Shown here piece after piece: positions 46,505 to 58,633 of a stretch of DNA of 64,000 bases. The translations under genes and the position numbers were made by a program. Each line of letters opens with the position of its first letter. Positions within the stretch are counted from its first letter, which is position 1. The stretch covers positions 60,743,839-60,807,838 of the forward strand of contig NC_063045.1 in assembly GCF_018812025.1 (NCBI RefSeq), given 5' to 3'. A model generated the notes under the pieces. That model searched no databases. It had not been told where the DNA came from and worked only from the letters and a program-made list of their open reading frames with translations. Origin of the DNA: Megalobrama amblycephala (taxonomy: Eukaryota; Chordata; Actinopteri; Cypriniformes; Xenocyprididae).

Positions 46505-46803
46505 TTTGACATTGATAAACAGAAATTTTTTGAGCAGCAAATCATCATATTAGAATGATTTCTGAAGGATCATGTGACACTGAAAATGTAATGATGCTGA
46601 AAATTCAGCTTTGATCACAGAAATAAATTACACTTTACTATATATTCACATAGAAAACAGATATTTTGAATTGCAAAAATATTTCACAATATTACTGTTT
46701 TTACTGTATTTTTGATCAAATAAATGCAGCCTTGATGATCAGAACCGTCTTCTTTCAAAAACATTAAAAAATGTAATGTTTCCAAACTTTTGACAGGTAC
46801 ATA
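46505..46803 (-). repeat. AGTTTGG-family dispersed repeat, minus orientation
   Basis: The core GAAGGATCATGTGACACTG and ATGATGCTGAAAATTCAGC is followed by TTTCCAAACTTTTGACAGG. The left end is replaced by the microsatellite. Confidence 0.85.
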
Positions 46804-47812
46804 CAGTATATTAATTAAATATATAATTATTTTAAAAACTAATGTTAAATAATGTGATTTCATTATATATAATATGGGTTTTTTTAGACAATGATATTCA
46901 TGTGTGTGTGCGTGTGTCCATCACACACCTAATGATGCAGGCAGCACAATATCAGTGGCACATCGCAGCTTCAGAGATGTCGTCTCATGAGTTCATTAGG
47001 TTCACCATGGCTAGATGCCATCATGTACGTAAGCAAGACAGCAAATTTCCAAAACGCCAGCTTGCATTACCCAGTTGTGGCAAAAAGTCACTTGGCAGTG
47101 TGCTGACGCCTACATCATTACTATAGCAACCGATGCATCCCAGAAGATAACTATACCGCCTGAACGCAGAGACGGCTTGATTTAATCGCAGTGACAGTGT
47201 GGAAAGACTGGATTTGAAAAACAATGGACAGAATGAAAGAATCCAACAAGAACCAAGACAAAAGCCTTCAGGATGAAGTCTTTGTCGCCACCTTGTGTTA
47301 ACAGCTGACACCACAGAAAAATCCTAAACTGATAATATACGTTTGCTTTGTGTATTGCATATAAATAGTCTTGGAAACAGCATAAAGATATACGTTAAAT
47401 ACATGTAAATGGTGTGTGCTGTGACAAAACACAGGAAAACCAAAAAAATATCTGGCTGCAGTTCCTTACATGACCAACAGAGAACACACTGGGATCATGA
47501 ATCGAGATTTGTCCTCCAACTCGATTGGTTTATGAAAAGGTTACACATACCTGATGCAATTCTGGCCCAGACAGTATGAAAAATATCTAGTCTGCAGTTC
47601 ATTTTTACAACACAATGCAAGAGCGTTTGCATTGCAAAAGCATCACTTTACCACAGTATTTATGATTAGACATTAACACAACCCCTTAATTAAGACATTA
47701 TTATTAAGGCATAAAAGATTTGGATTTATATTAGTTTTTACTAAATGCTTGCCCATGCAAAACAAACAGTTGTGATTGCTAGGGTGTGTTGGTGTCAAAA
47801 AGGCCTCATTTT
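46804..47812. other. No gene recognised
   Basis: Overlapping open frames on both strands at 46842-47314 have no domain. No repeat partner was seen. Confidence 0.45.
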
Positions 47813-47870
47813 TAAGTCACTTTGGATAAGAAGTGCCTGATAAATGATTAAATGTGAATGCAAATGCAAG
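47813..47870 (+). repeat. Possible LINE/SINE 3' tail relic
   Basis: AAGTCACTTTGGATAAGAAGTG and TGATAAATGATTAAATG, ending in short AATG/CAAATG-type repeats, resemble the shared 3' tail of fish LINE/SINE families (GTCGCTTTGGATAAAAG type, from memory). No body of such an element is attached, so this is at most a 5'-truncated copy. Confidence 0.5.
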
Positions 47871-48684
47871 TCTTTATGATATTCTGTTCTAGGATCTGTT
47901 TTATCCATCACCAGGTCTCATCATTCAGAAAGGTACCTGCACACTTGTTGTAGGGGTTTGTTCAAATCACTGAAGTATGAGCAAAAAATTTGTTCACAGG
48001 CGAGGGGGGACGAGTTCTCTGTGCGCTTGCATTAATGTCTATTGTATTTCTCGAATACGAGGGGGGGAAATACATTTTAATGAACGTATGCAAAAGTAAA
48101 TCAATAAAGCTGCTGTTACTGAATGTGGCTGCAGTCTGAAACCAGCACGCTGTTTCTGTAAAGTGCTATTGATGTGCATGACTCACGTCCCAGATTCTTG
48201 AAATTGCTGTGCCCGTGGAAGCACTGGGTCTTTTATTTGAGAGCGGACTGATTGAATCTCACAAGGCATAAAAGCGTTGCCAGATTATTCATAATTACTG
48301 GGGACAAATCTGGAAGATTCTTTTGTAGTCGCCATCAACACAACAGCGCATGCACTGTGAGCGCGTCTGGGTACGAATGCGTCAACGCATTTGCATTTAA
48401 AACAAATTACACTGGCTGAAAAGGAGCGCCTGTGGCGGCACTTTAAATGCATTTTTAAACAACACTATAAATTAAAGCTGAATGTCAGCATTGAATGCAG
48501 CCTGTTTAAAGAATAAATAAATAAATAAATACATTGGTGTGAATTATTGGTTTGAATTTAAATTATATATTTATTTCTAATATGATCTACAAATCTGAAA
48601 TTCTCTCTCATCCAACTTTTTGTATCTCTAACCGGTTCCCGTTCTTCCCGTGATTTAGACTAGTCATCGATCAAACATTTTACA
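47871..48684. other. No gene recognised
   Basis: AT-rich sequence with a short (AAAT)n run near 48510-48530 and no other pattern. Confidence 0.45.
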
Positions 48685-49012
48685 CTGCCATTCAAAAGTT
48701 TGAGGTCAGTACGATTTTTCATGTTTTTGAAAGAAGTTGCTTCATCTCTGCATTTATTTGATCAAAAATACAGTAAAAATAGTGAAATATTATTACAAGT
48801 TAAAATAACCTTTTAAAATTTGAATATATTATGAAATGCAATTTTTTCCTGTGATCAAAGTTGCATTTTCAGCATCATTACTTAAGTCTTCAGTGTCACA
48901 TGATCCTTCTAATATGCTGATTTGATCAATTTAAAGTATCCTTGCTGCATAAAAGTATTAATTTCATTAAAAAACAGAATTATTACTAAACTTAAACTTT
49001 TGAATGGTAGCG
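48685..49012 (+). repeat. AGTTTGG-family dispersed repeat with both ends, shortened interior
   Basis: It starts CTGCCATTCAAAAGTTTGAGG and ends AAACTTTTGAATGGTAGCG, a clear inverted pair. The core is present, but a segment after CACATGATCCTTC is deleted. Confidence 0.85.
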
Positions 49013-51024
49013 TAAAGATAACATGGAAAGTAAATTTTTCTCCATTCAATAACAATTTTGGCATGAAAAATTGTTTTCACTTGCTCATACACATGTCCCG
49101 AAACATCAGGTTATTCGGTACAACTGCTATAAAACATGGAAAATGTGGTAATATTTTAAAAACTTGTACTAAATATAAAATGTTTGATTGACCTTTTGCT
49201 AGCTAGATATCATCCTGTTAGCATTGTTTGAAAATATTGTATATTCGGTATAACCAAAAGTGTCATTCGGTAAAACCGAAATTTTGGTTTAACCGAATAA
49301 CTTTTTTGGTGACAAATTTTGTCCATCTTGTAAAAAATGACAAAAGCAGTGTTAATTGATTATAAAACCCACATAATTTCATTGTTAATACTTAATAAAT
49401 CTTCAAAATTAATTATATCTCCATATTATCCACCATATTCGTCAACGGCCCATAAACTAGAGCTGCACAATTCTGGATAAATTGAGAATCACAATTTTTT
49501 TGTTTTAATTAGAGATCGTGATTATTCCAAGATTCTAAAAAGATGACTAAACAAAATAACATGTAATTAACTAGAAGTTCTGGCAAAATGTAAATCGCTG
49601 CAGTCTATTTAAAATTGTTTAATTAATTTGAATGAATTATTTAAAAAAAACAGTTGAATGAATGATTCAATGACTCACTCAAATACTTAATAAATCAGCG
49701 TTTTCATCAAGTGACAAGTGACAGTCACTTGTCGCCACCTACTGGTGTAACGATGTAATTGATACAATCTTTATTTGTGTATTAGTGTCAATTTACTTTC
49801 CAAAGGTGATTTACTCTCTTTTGATCGCTTCCGTAGACGTCAGTGTTTATATCCGAAATATAAACTTTTATCCCAGTACTCTCTCTGGCTCAGCTGCAGC
49901 AAAAACACAGATCTGATTGATCCAGTGTGATTTTGTCAAAGGTTTAATAGACACGAGAATGGTTTTCATTTAGGAATAAGATCGCGTGGGTGTTTGAATC
50001 GAGCCATCTTTTAACGATTAATCGTTCAGCTTTAGTATTTAATCGCATTTAGCATTTTCTGTGCTATCCATGATCCTATCAGATCCTCTCACCCAACTTA
50101 AACCCTACTGGTGTGTGAATATCAACACTTAATATCATGTTATCTACAGCAGGCTATAAATGCATGAAAAGGGAGTGATTTTAGCCTTTTTTAAAAATAT
50201 GATCCTTGTCAAAAGCACTGTTCCTAATTACTGCCCATACTCACCATAGGGTGAAACCAGCGCATGAACAATCTGATTGCAACCAGCCGTGAAACACAGC
50301 AGCGGCCTTATTAACACCCGTGTTCTATCCAGAGCGAGAACATATACTTTCCCGAGGTCTGTCTGACGGGAACAGTCACACGGATACATCTGCAGGACTT
50401 AACTTCAGTCTCATTAAAAGCCTGCGTGAAGGAAATGCGCATTTCACTGCTTCCATTTTGAGGCGCATTTACACTATAGCAATTTTAGCAATGTCAGCTG
50501 TGATGGGAACACGGGGCTCATTAAACGCTGCTGAAGGTACAGTCGACACATTAGTTACTTTCATCTGCACAACTTTCCTGACCTTTGGCAGCATGTAGGT
50601 TGTGGCTACGCTGTTAATTCTGTGACGATTTTATGCGTCAGATGCTTAGACTTGTCTGCATGCGAATGAATAAATGAGCTTCAATAACCGCAGGTGAGGC
50701 AGCAATGTAGTTCACTAACACAAACACAGCAGAAATGCTAGCTTAATTAACACTCAAATATACACTAGATCCAATTCTACATCCATCATGATCAGTGCAG
50801 GTAAGCTCAGAATGGCATGCTAACTATTTTTGAAAGAAATATAGTATGCAGTGCATATATTGTGTACAGTATGCATGCAATACTCCAGTGATCTAGTGCA
50901 TTTACTGTATCAAAATATTCAACCAGATTACATACAATATTGTATCTTATATTGCAATGCATTTGAATAGATATTCCATTTCCAGAGTGACAAATGAATA
51001 CAAGTAATATTATCTGTGATTATA
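49013..51024. other. No gene; inverted TTATTCGGTA motifs at 49108-49305
   Basis: GGTTATTCGGTACAAC near 49109 and GTTTAACCGAATAAC near 49288 form an inverted pair, with TTCGGTAAAACCGAA and TTCGGTATAACC between, suggesting a small decayed element. The rest (49310-51024) shows no repeat partner. The 92-codon frame at 50320-50598 has no domain. Confidence 0.4.
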
Positions 51025-52872
51025 CACTCTAAAAAATATGAAGTGGTTGTTTTAACCCAGCTATTGGGTTGTTTTAACCCAGCTATTGAGCTGTTTTAAC
51101 CCAGCTATTGGGTTGTTTTGACCCAGTGAATTGGTTGTTTTAACCCAGCTATTGGGGTGTTTTGACCCAGTGAATTGGTTGTTTTAACCCAGCTATTGGG
51201 CTGTTTTGACCCAGAGAATTGGTTGTTTTAACCCAGCTATTGGGCTGTTTTAACCCAGCTATTGAGCTGTTTTGACCCAGTGAATGGGTTGATTTAACCC
51301 AGCTATTGGGTTGTTTTGACCCAGCTATTGGGCTGTTTTGACCCAGCTATTGGGGTCTTTTGACCCAGTGAATTGGTTGTTTTAACCCAGCTATTGGGAT
51401 GTTTTAACCCAGCTATTGGGCTGTTTTGACCCAGAGAATTGGTTGTTTTAACCCAGCTATTGGGCTGTTTTGACCCAGTGAATTGGTTGTTTTAACCCAG
51501 CTATTGGGCTGTTTTGACCCAGCTATTGGGCAGTTTTGACCCAGAGAATTGGCTGTTTTAACCCAGCTATTGGGTTGTTTTGACCCAGCTATTGGGCTGT
51601 TTTGACCCAGTGAATTGGTCGTTTTAACCCAGCTATTGGGCTGTTTTGACCCAGAGAATTGGTTGTTTTAACCCAGCTATTGGGCTGTTTTGACCCAGAA
51701 AATTGGTTGTTTTAACCCAGCAAATTGGTTGTCTTAACCCAGCTATTGGGTTGTTTTGACCCAGTGAATTGGTTGTTTTAACCCAGCTATTGGGTTGTTT
51801 TGACCCAGTGAATTGGTTGTTTTAACCCAGCTATTGGGCTGTTTTAACCCAGTGAATTGGCTGTTTTAACCCAGCTATTGGGTTGTTTTGACCCAGTGAA
51901 TTGGTTGTTTTAACCCAGCTATTGGGCTGTTTTAACCCAGCTATTGGGCTGTTTTGACCCAGATAATTGGTTGTTTTAACCAAGCAAATTGGTTGTCTTA
52001 ACCCAGCTATTGAGCTGTTTTAACCCAGCTATTGGGTTGTTTTGACCCAGTGAATTGGTTGTTTTAACCCAGCTATTGGGCTGTTTTAACCCAGTGAATT
52101 GGCTGTTTTAACCCAGCTATTGGGTTGTTTTGACCCAGTGAATTGGTGGTTTTAACCCAGCTATTGGGCTGTTTTGACCCAGTGAATTGGTTGTTTTAAC
52201 CCAGCTATTGGGCTGTTTTAACCCAGTGAATTGGTTGCTTTAACCTAACAAACTAGTTGTTTTAACCCAGTGATTGGGTTGTTTTAACCCAGCGAATTGG
52301 CTGTTTTAACCCAGCTATTGGGCTGTTTTGACCCAGTGAATTGGTTGTTTTAACCAAGCTATTGGGCTGTTTTAACCCAGTGAATTGGTTGCTTTAACCT
52401 AACAAACTAGTTGTTTTAACCCAGTGATTGGGTTGTTTTAACCCAGCGAATTGGCTGTTTTAACCCAGCAGTTAGGTTAAATGTTTTCCCAACCTGCTGG
52501 GCAACTATTGTTTAAATATTACTGTATTGCTTGCTTAAAATGAACCCAAAATATGTTTGGAAATTATTAAAGTTATTAATATGTTTAATAAATGAACATG
52601 CATTAATAAGTTTAGTGAATAATAATTAAACCAAAAACATTTATTAAATTGATTAATATATATTCACCTTTTGATTATTATTGTTGCCTCTTGAAACTAT
52701 GTGCCTGATTTATTTTGGGTTCATTTTAAGCAAGACATACAGTCATTTTTAAACAATAGTTGGGTTAAATAAAACTACCCAGCATGTTGGGCAAACATGT
52801 AACCCAACCGCTGGGACAAAACAACCCAATCACTGGGTTTGTCCATTTTCAACCCAGCATTTTTAGTGTACA
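51025..52872. mobile_element. DNA element with AACCCAGC inverted ends, carrying an expanded minisatellite arm
   Basis: The left end TACACTCTAAAAAATATG and the right end AGCATTTTTAGTGTAC are inverted. Inside, AACTATTGTTTAAATATTACTG pairs with CAGTCATTTTTAAACAATAGTT, and GCTTGCTTAAAATGAACCC pairs with GGGTTCATTTTAAGCAAG, forming a palindromic core at 52490-52770. The left arm has been replaced by the minisatellite at 51041-52470. The right arm still shows only a few GGGTTG/CAACCC units. Confidence 0.8.
51041..52470. repeat. 22-bp minisatellite (GTTGTTTTAACCCAGCTATTGG type)
   Basis: About 65 units of 22 bp alternate among AACCCAGCTATTGG, GACCCAGTGAATTGG and rarer variants. The pattern of variants repeats locally, for example the AACCTAACAAACTAGTTG variant at about 52235-52260 and again at 52395-52420, showing block duplications within the array. 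Confidence 0.95.
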
Positions 52873-53594
52873 CAAAATTGGACTGAAAATGCTACATTAT
52901 TTTTTTAACAGAGTCCCAAAATTATACATGCAATATTATGAGGTGGTACAATAGTACTGTATGAAACTTCCATCATTGCACACATCTTTTTTAAAGCGTA
53001 CTAGCAATCCATTCTGAACATGCACACATCCACAGGACCAGAAATGTATGGTGCATATCAACCTCATGGATATTGCATGAGATGTAAATGAGACATACCT
53101 CTGGAAAGTATGTCAGAATGGCTTGAACATGCTTGCTTGATGTGATGTTTTCATGTAAAGCCATAAATGTTTTTAAATACATGAGTTAAAGCCGCAGAAA
53201 TGAATTCCCTGTTCTGATGGATGGCAACATTCAGCCCCGCCATCAGCATACAGTAATACCACTGAATTACTATCAGGGGCACCTCTATTTGCCTTAATCA
53301 AGAGTGGCAGAGAAATTCAAATGCAAGGCCTGAGGAATAAACAGAAAACATTTAAAACAGAGCCAAAGAGCTGCTCGTTATAGATGTCAGTTTGAATTTG
53401 CAGCCACATTCAGGTTGCTGTAGATTCCAGCCATCATGTCACACACATTCTGACCAGAAGCACAGACGATGAAACATATAGGAAACCAAAGCTATGTTTT
53501 GAAGATATGTTGAAGAATATGGTTAACCAAACAGTTGATGGAACCTAACCATACATCCATTTGGTTTTCGACATTCTAAAATATTTTCTTTTGT
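52873..53594. other. No gene recognised
   Basis: AT-rich sequence without repeat partners. Confidence 0.45.
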
Positions 53595-53697
53595 ATCCAG
53601 CAGAAGAAAGAATTTCATACAGGTTTGGAACAACTTGAAGGTGAGTAAATTTGAATTAAGACAGAATTTTAATTTTTGGGAGAACTATCCCTTTAAT
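53595..53697 (-). mobile_element. Degenerate Angel-like MITE end
   Basis: GGTTTGGAACAACTTGAAGGTGAG, GAATTTTAATTTTTGGGAGAAC and TATCCCTTTAA follow the order of the right end of the Angel-like elements with several changes. The left half is not recognisable. Confidence 0.6.
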
Positions 53698-53749
53698 GCA
53701 TAATTTTGCTGTTTCACAGAGCATAGATTGGTCCGTGTTAATGAGCATT

Positions 53750-54735
53750 TTAACCCTTTAAGACCTGAAGGCTTTTTTTTTCTGAGCGACACACAAAAGT
53801 AAAGACTCATAACTCCAAAACTCTAGCAAGGAGAGTCAAAAGGTAGGTATCATTTTAAATTTTAAGAAAATATAAATTACATTACATTTGGACATTTTCT
53901 TGCTGAGAAACAGCTGATAAAAGACAAAAAATATATATAATTTAAAAAAAATAATTTTTCTTTTTTTTTATTTGACATGGAATAACTCAGGAACACAATA
54001 AGATCGCTAAAAAATTCTTTTTTGGTGATGCTCTCCTATATGTGAGCTGCATCTGGTTCAAATTTCGTGGTGATAGCATAAAGAACAGTTTGAAAAATTA
54101 TTGTTCATTTTTTCCTCAGCCAGGTGGCGCCAACGGGCGGTAAACTCCGGTTTAGAGATGCTTCTCAGCAATCGTTAGGAGTTCTTCAAAATGGTTAGAT
54201 GCACTAAAAAGATGAGATTGTAAGCTTTAAAATGATATCTATTATGTGTTATTCCACATTGGAAAACGAACATGGATGGGTCCAGGAACATTGGATACAC
54301 ACTGCATCCCGGAGAGATGAGAGACATGTTTTTAGCCAAGTATGTTAAATCATTCCGTGAGTAATATCTTGTGATCAACGCAATATATTATATTGATTTT
54401 GGATTCATTTTAATCTTGAGAATCTGCTTTAAATATTGATGTGCAATTTTTTATGATCTGTGCATTTTCCTGAAGTTATGAGCACGTGAAATATACATAC
54501 TTGTAGTCAGTTAGCGGCTGTGCTATTTTTGTTGTAAACGCATATTACTCAGACTCATTAGAGGGTGAAAACAACGCAACAGAAGCATGTTGGAGGCTTG
54601 ATATGAAAGTTTAAAGTCTCTGGTTTTGTATGCAAAAAGAATTTTTGTGCTACCTATATGGATTCAATTTTTATTGGCTTTTAAAGAGAGACAAATGGGA
54701 GCGCCGACGCACCATCCGGTCTTAAGGGGTTAAGA
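53750..54735. mobile_element. Possible DNA element with TTAACCCTTTAAGACC inverted ends
   Basis: TTTAACCCTTTAAGACCTGAAGG on the left is mirrored by CCGGTCTTAAGGGGTTAAGA on the right, about 18 bp with mismatches. The interior is AT-rich with a GCCAGGTGGCGCCAACGGGCG segment at 54119-54139. The short open frame inside has no domain. Confidence 0.55.
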
Positions 54736-54884
54736 TGACATGCAGCTTTGCCACACAAACTCAAACTATTGCATCATTGGTTGCATTCGATGTAGACAGG
54801 AAGGTGAAATGATGACTAGATGCTATTTGCTGAATTAAAAATGTAACATATTGAGCTTAATGTAGCATAATAAATCCTAAAATG
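54736..54884. other. Spacer, nothing recognised
   Basis: Short AT-rich interval. Confidence 0.4.
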
Positions 54885-55141
54885 TTTAAAGGGAACCTAT
54901 AATGCCCCTTTCACAAGATATAATATCAGTCTCTGGTGTCCCCAGAATGTGTCTGTGAAGTTTCAGCTCAAAATCCCCCACAGATCATTTATTATAGCTT
55001 GTCAAATTTGCACCTATTTGGGTGTGAGCAAAAACACGCCGTTTTTGTGTGTGTCCCTTTAAATGCAAATGAGCTGCTGCTCCCGCCCCCTTTCCAGAAG
55101 AGGGCGGAGCTTTAACAGCTCAACAACAACAAAGCTGGAGA
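54885..55141 (+). repeat. GC-box dispersed repeat, plus orientation
   Basis: It begins TTTAAAGGGAACCTATAATGCCCC and runs through CACAGATCATTTATTATAGC, CAAAAACACGCCGTTTTTGTG and CTCCCGCCCCCTTTCCAGAAG. It is the reverse complement of 28690-28922. Confidence 0.8.
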
Positions 55142-56151
55142 ATCTTTCAATCCTGTGTGGAGTATTTCACATTCTACACAAACTGCAGCCAAGGCCTCTG
55201 AATGAACGTCTACAGCTCTTCACATTTCACTCGCTTCATTTCCCCTTTCATTCTCTCTCTCTCTCTCCTCGGCGTGAAGGTGGCCGCATAGGTCACTAGG
55301 ATGCGGTGTCTGACCTTCAACTCTGAGGGAAGAGCACCTCGGGCCTTCAGTTGCCGTCAAGAGCATTACAGCTGGAAGCATTCACTTCCTCTCAGTGTAC
55401 CCTACACACACACACTCACACACTCCTCCTCTGGGAACAAAAAAACGAGCTTTAGCTGCCACGTCGCGCACAACCCCCCTCTCCATACACATACTATCCA
55501 CCTTTTCCTGCAGCTCCGACTCAATTAGCTCTGTTTTCTCCCAGCGGCGCACACAAGAGAAGAGGCTACACAGTTCAGACCACAGAGACGTGAGCTAGAG
55601 ACATCGAGTTTGCTTTTCTGAGGTATTATTGTTTTCTAACCACAGATGCGGCTGTAAAGGTCTGCAGCACTACACTCTCCAAGCTATTCACTTCAAAATG
55701 GACGCTGTTTTTCTTGAAGTTCACCTATAATGTTGGTGTCATTCATATTGCAGATTTCTGTGACATATCAAACTCTTGCTTCCAAAGATAATACCCAGTT
55801 TTCAATGAAATATTCATAAATTGCAATTTGGCAAATCAAAACATAATATTCATTACTGAATATTAAAGAAGCACTGACGTCTCTCATGAACTTGCGAAGT
55901 GTGTCCTATCATATAACATACGTCAGTCAAATTAAATCGGAAGACTCATTTCCTGAGAAGCCCGTCACAATTAACACCATCCTGTGAGAAACCTGAGAAT
56001 AACGCGCAGGTGTAAAGCATCAGCACGGCACCGCGGGAGTACACTGACTTGATTTCAGCTCATTTGCATTTCTCTATCTGATTCCCCTGCTTTCCTATAC
56101 ATCTTTGTGCTATTTTAGAGCTGCAACTATCAGCAATATCATATACTATTG
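55142..56151. other. Unique block with CG-richer, CT-rich section at 55180-55620
   Basis: (CT)n at 55253-55267, short CA-rich stretches, and a higher GC content than the neighbours. Overlapping open frames in two frames (75 and 67 codons) have no domain. As it lies upstream of the pde4d exon, it may be a regulatory region or another untranslated first exon. No direct evidence supports this. Confidence 0.35.
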
Positions 56152-56215
56152 TCCAAAAGTCTGAGGTTGGTATGAAATTATTGAAAGTCTCTTCTGCTCA
56201 TCAAGCACGTAGCGC
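56152..56215 (+). repeat. AGTTTGG-family fragment
   Basis: Only the left end remains: TGTCCAAAAGTCTGAGGTTGG through GAAAGTCTCTTCTGCTCATC. Confidence 0.65.
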
Positions 56216-56370
56216 TGAAACCCTTTTATAATTGTTCAAATTTCCAAGAATCAGCATTCTTCCCTAAAAGTGATCGGGCAGACCAAACCCTAAGTCGTAG
56301 TACTCCCACCGTCTACAACATCACCAATCGTCACCGATCGGCCTGACAATGGCACTACAGTGGTCAAAAG

Positions 56371-58625
56371 TAGGGTTGCACGGTGTACCGGTACTACGGT
56401 AGTATCGCGATACTAAAGCTTCAAAATACTAGCGATGCCATTGTATTTTTAAACGGTAGTATCGTCAGTACCATAAGGAATGTTGTATGTGCGGCAGGTA
56501 CACTTCAATTGAACATGCGTGCCTGCAAAAACATTACAAGAGACTGCCGTTGACTGTCTGCTGTGCCCTGTGTAGTAAATGCTCTGTAGAATTAGCGCCT
56601 TATTGTTTCCTGATGCTTCAGTTAATTTTGCAATGAGATAAAGTTGCGCTTGCACGTTGTTGTTCGCAGTGCATTTTATCTGGAGAAAGGGTCTGAAATT
56701 CACTTAATTAACATCATAAAATCTTTATATAAGAATGAATTCTCACAGTTTTTCCGTTGCTCATTTGGCCACTTCTGGAAAAGATTAAATAGTTTGTTTC
56801 TAGAAACATTTTGCGAACACGATTCAGACAAATGCAATTCCATTCATCAATAAGCTATAGCGTGTTTGCACTCGGTTCTTATCAATCATATCAATCGTGA
56901 TTTTATAATTATAAATGTATTATATGTTTTACCCTCTGGAGTCTGAGGCTGATTTGGGGCCTGGAGAAGTTTTGACATGCTCTGACATTTGTGCTTTTTT
57001 CAGTTGTTCATAAACATATAAATGACAAAAGTGTCATTACACTGTATTCAGCACAAACTAGGCTACAATAATATGTGAGGAACATGTATGTACATGTTTG
57101 TGTTTTTGAAGGAATAATGTTTATGCTGGTTACTGAAAAAAACAAAAAACTTAAGTCACTGAAATAAGGCCAAAATAAGTATATTAAATCTGTGTTCACA
57201 AGACTTTTGGGTATTGGAGGTTGTAAACAGAGTTTTTGCTTCAGAATTATGTAAAAATGATGCTGCCTACTCCTTCATATAAAACAATATGTTTATTTAG
57301 TTTTTGTAAGACACTTTTTGCCAAGAAACACAGTATGCATGGAGGCGTGAATCACCACTGAATAATGGGCCATTCTCACCTGAGAAGACAAAAGAATTGG
57401 ATAGTAATGAGCTGAAATGACTTGCATATTAATGAGGCATTTCAGTCAGGTAGGCTGTGAAAAAAACCTTCTGTGATGTCTCAAGCTCATCATGATTATG
57501 AAACATACAGAAAAATATTATTACAATATAAAGTAATGGTTTTATATTATACTTTAAAATATAATGATTTATGTGATGCAAAGAGTCTGAATATAGTCTT
57601 TTAGTTTAAAAGCATGCACATTTGGAAAATATTGGATTCCATTCTTATTAATTTTCTATACAGAGAAGTTATATTTATTTAATATTCATTGTCATTACTA
57701 TGAGCGCTGGTGTTTTCAATTCATCCTTGAAGTCGGAGGGCGCTCCTGTGCATTTTAGTCCACAAATTCATCTAAAAGAAGAAGAGGCTATTCAGAATGG
57801 AGTTTCCAATTCATACTGCAGCCGGAGGGCGCTAAAGAAACAAAAACTCATTAAAATTCATCTATAGAAGAAAAGAAAACGAATCAGTTGAGCTCGCTAT
57901 GATTCATCCAGATAAATACTTTTCAAGACTCATTGAATCATTATTGCCTCTGACATTTGCTGCCACCTACTGGCGACTTTAGTCTCCAGAAGGTTTGTTT
58001 TCATCTAAAAGTAGGTTTTTTTAGACTATTCTTTTCTGTGATCATTTTTTTTTCGCCAATTGGAGTTCAGAGGGAGAGGAGAAATTTTTATTTCTATACA
58101 AAAAGCACAACATTCAAATAAAAGAAGATTTTATATTTGAAACATTAACAAAAAATATATTTTAAGTCTGTTTTGTTGCATAACATTATTTATGCAATTG
58201 TAATTGAAGTGTAAACGAGCAAGAGCGCTGCATAAATGCTACATCACTAATCCATTCATTAAGTATTTGCTTCGTTCCTGATGAATCAGCTGTTTTGAAC
58301 GAATCAGTTGAATGATTCATTGACTCATTGTCATTAACACTTGCTGCAGTACATACAGCTTCTGTTAATATCATAACATTATTTATGCAGTGAAGTGTAA
58401 ATGCTAAGATGAATTTTGTTTACAATGATTCATTTGATTGGTAATAAAAGCCTGTTATTCATTCTCATTAATGAAGTATTCAGAGAAAAATCTGGTCTGT
58501 TTTCATGTTTTTATGAAAGTTTGGTTCATTTTGTATACTGCATGGTATCGCGATACTACTTGGTATCATGATACTTTAGCTGGTATAGTATCGTAAGACA
58601 TTTTTATGGTATCGTGACAACCCTA
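56371..58625. mobile_element. 2.26-kb hAT-like composite element with 8-bp target duplication
   Basis: The left end TAGGGTTGCACGGTGTACC and the right end TATCGTGACAACCCTA are inverted at the outer 8 bases. GTATCGCGATACTA motifs occur at both ends. The flanks GTCAAAAG at 56363-56370 and 58626-58633 are a perfect 8-bp duplication. The interior includes the family described at 56933-58190. No transposase was recognised. Confidence 0.93.
56933..58190. repeat. Inner repeat family shared with 41995-43337, left end preserved
   Basis: It starts CCCTCTGGAGTCTGAGGCTG, then TTCAGCACAAACTAGGCTAC, AAGTCACTGAAATAAGGCC and two GGAGGGCGCT segments. The right terminus is missing in this copy. Confidence 0.7.
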
Positions 58626-58633
58626 GTCAAAAG

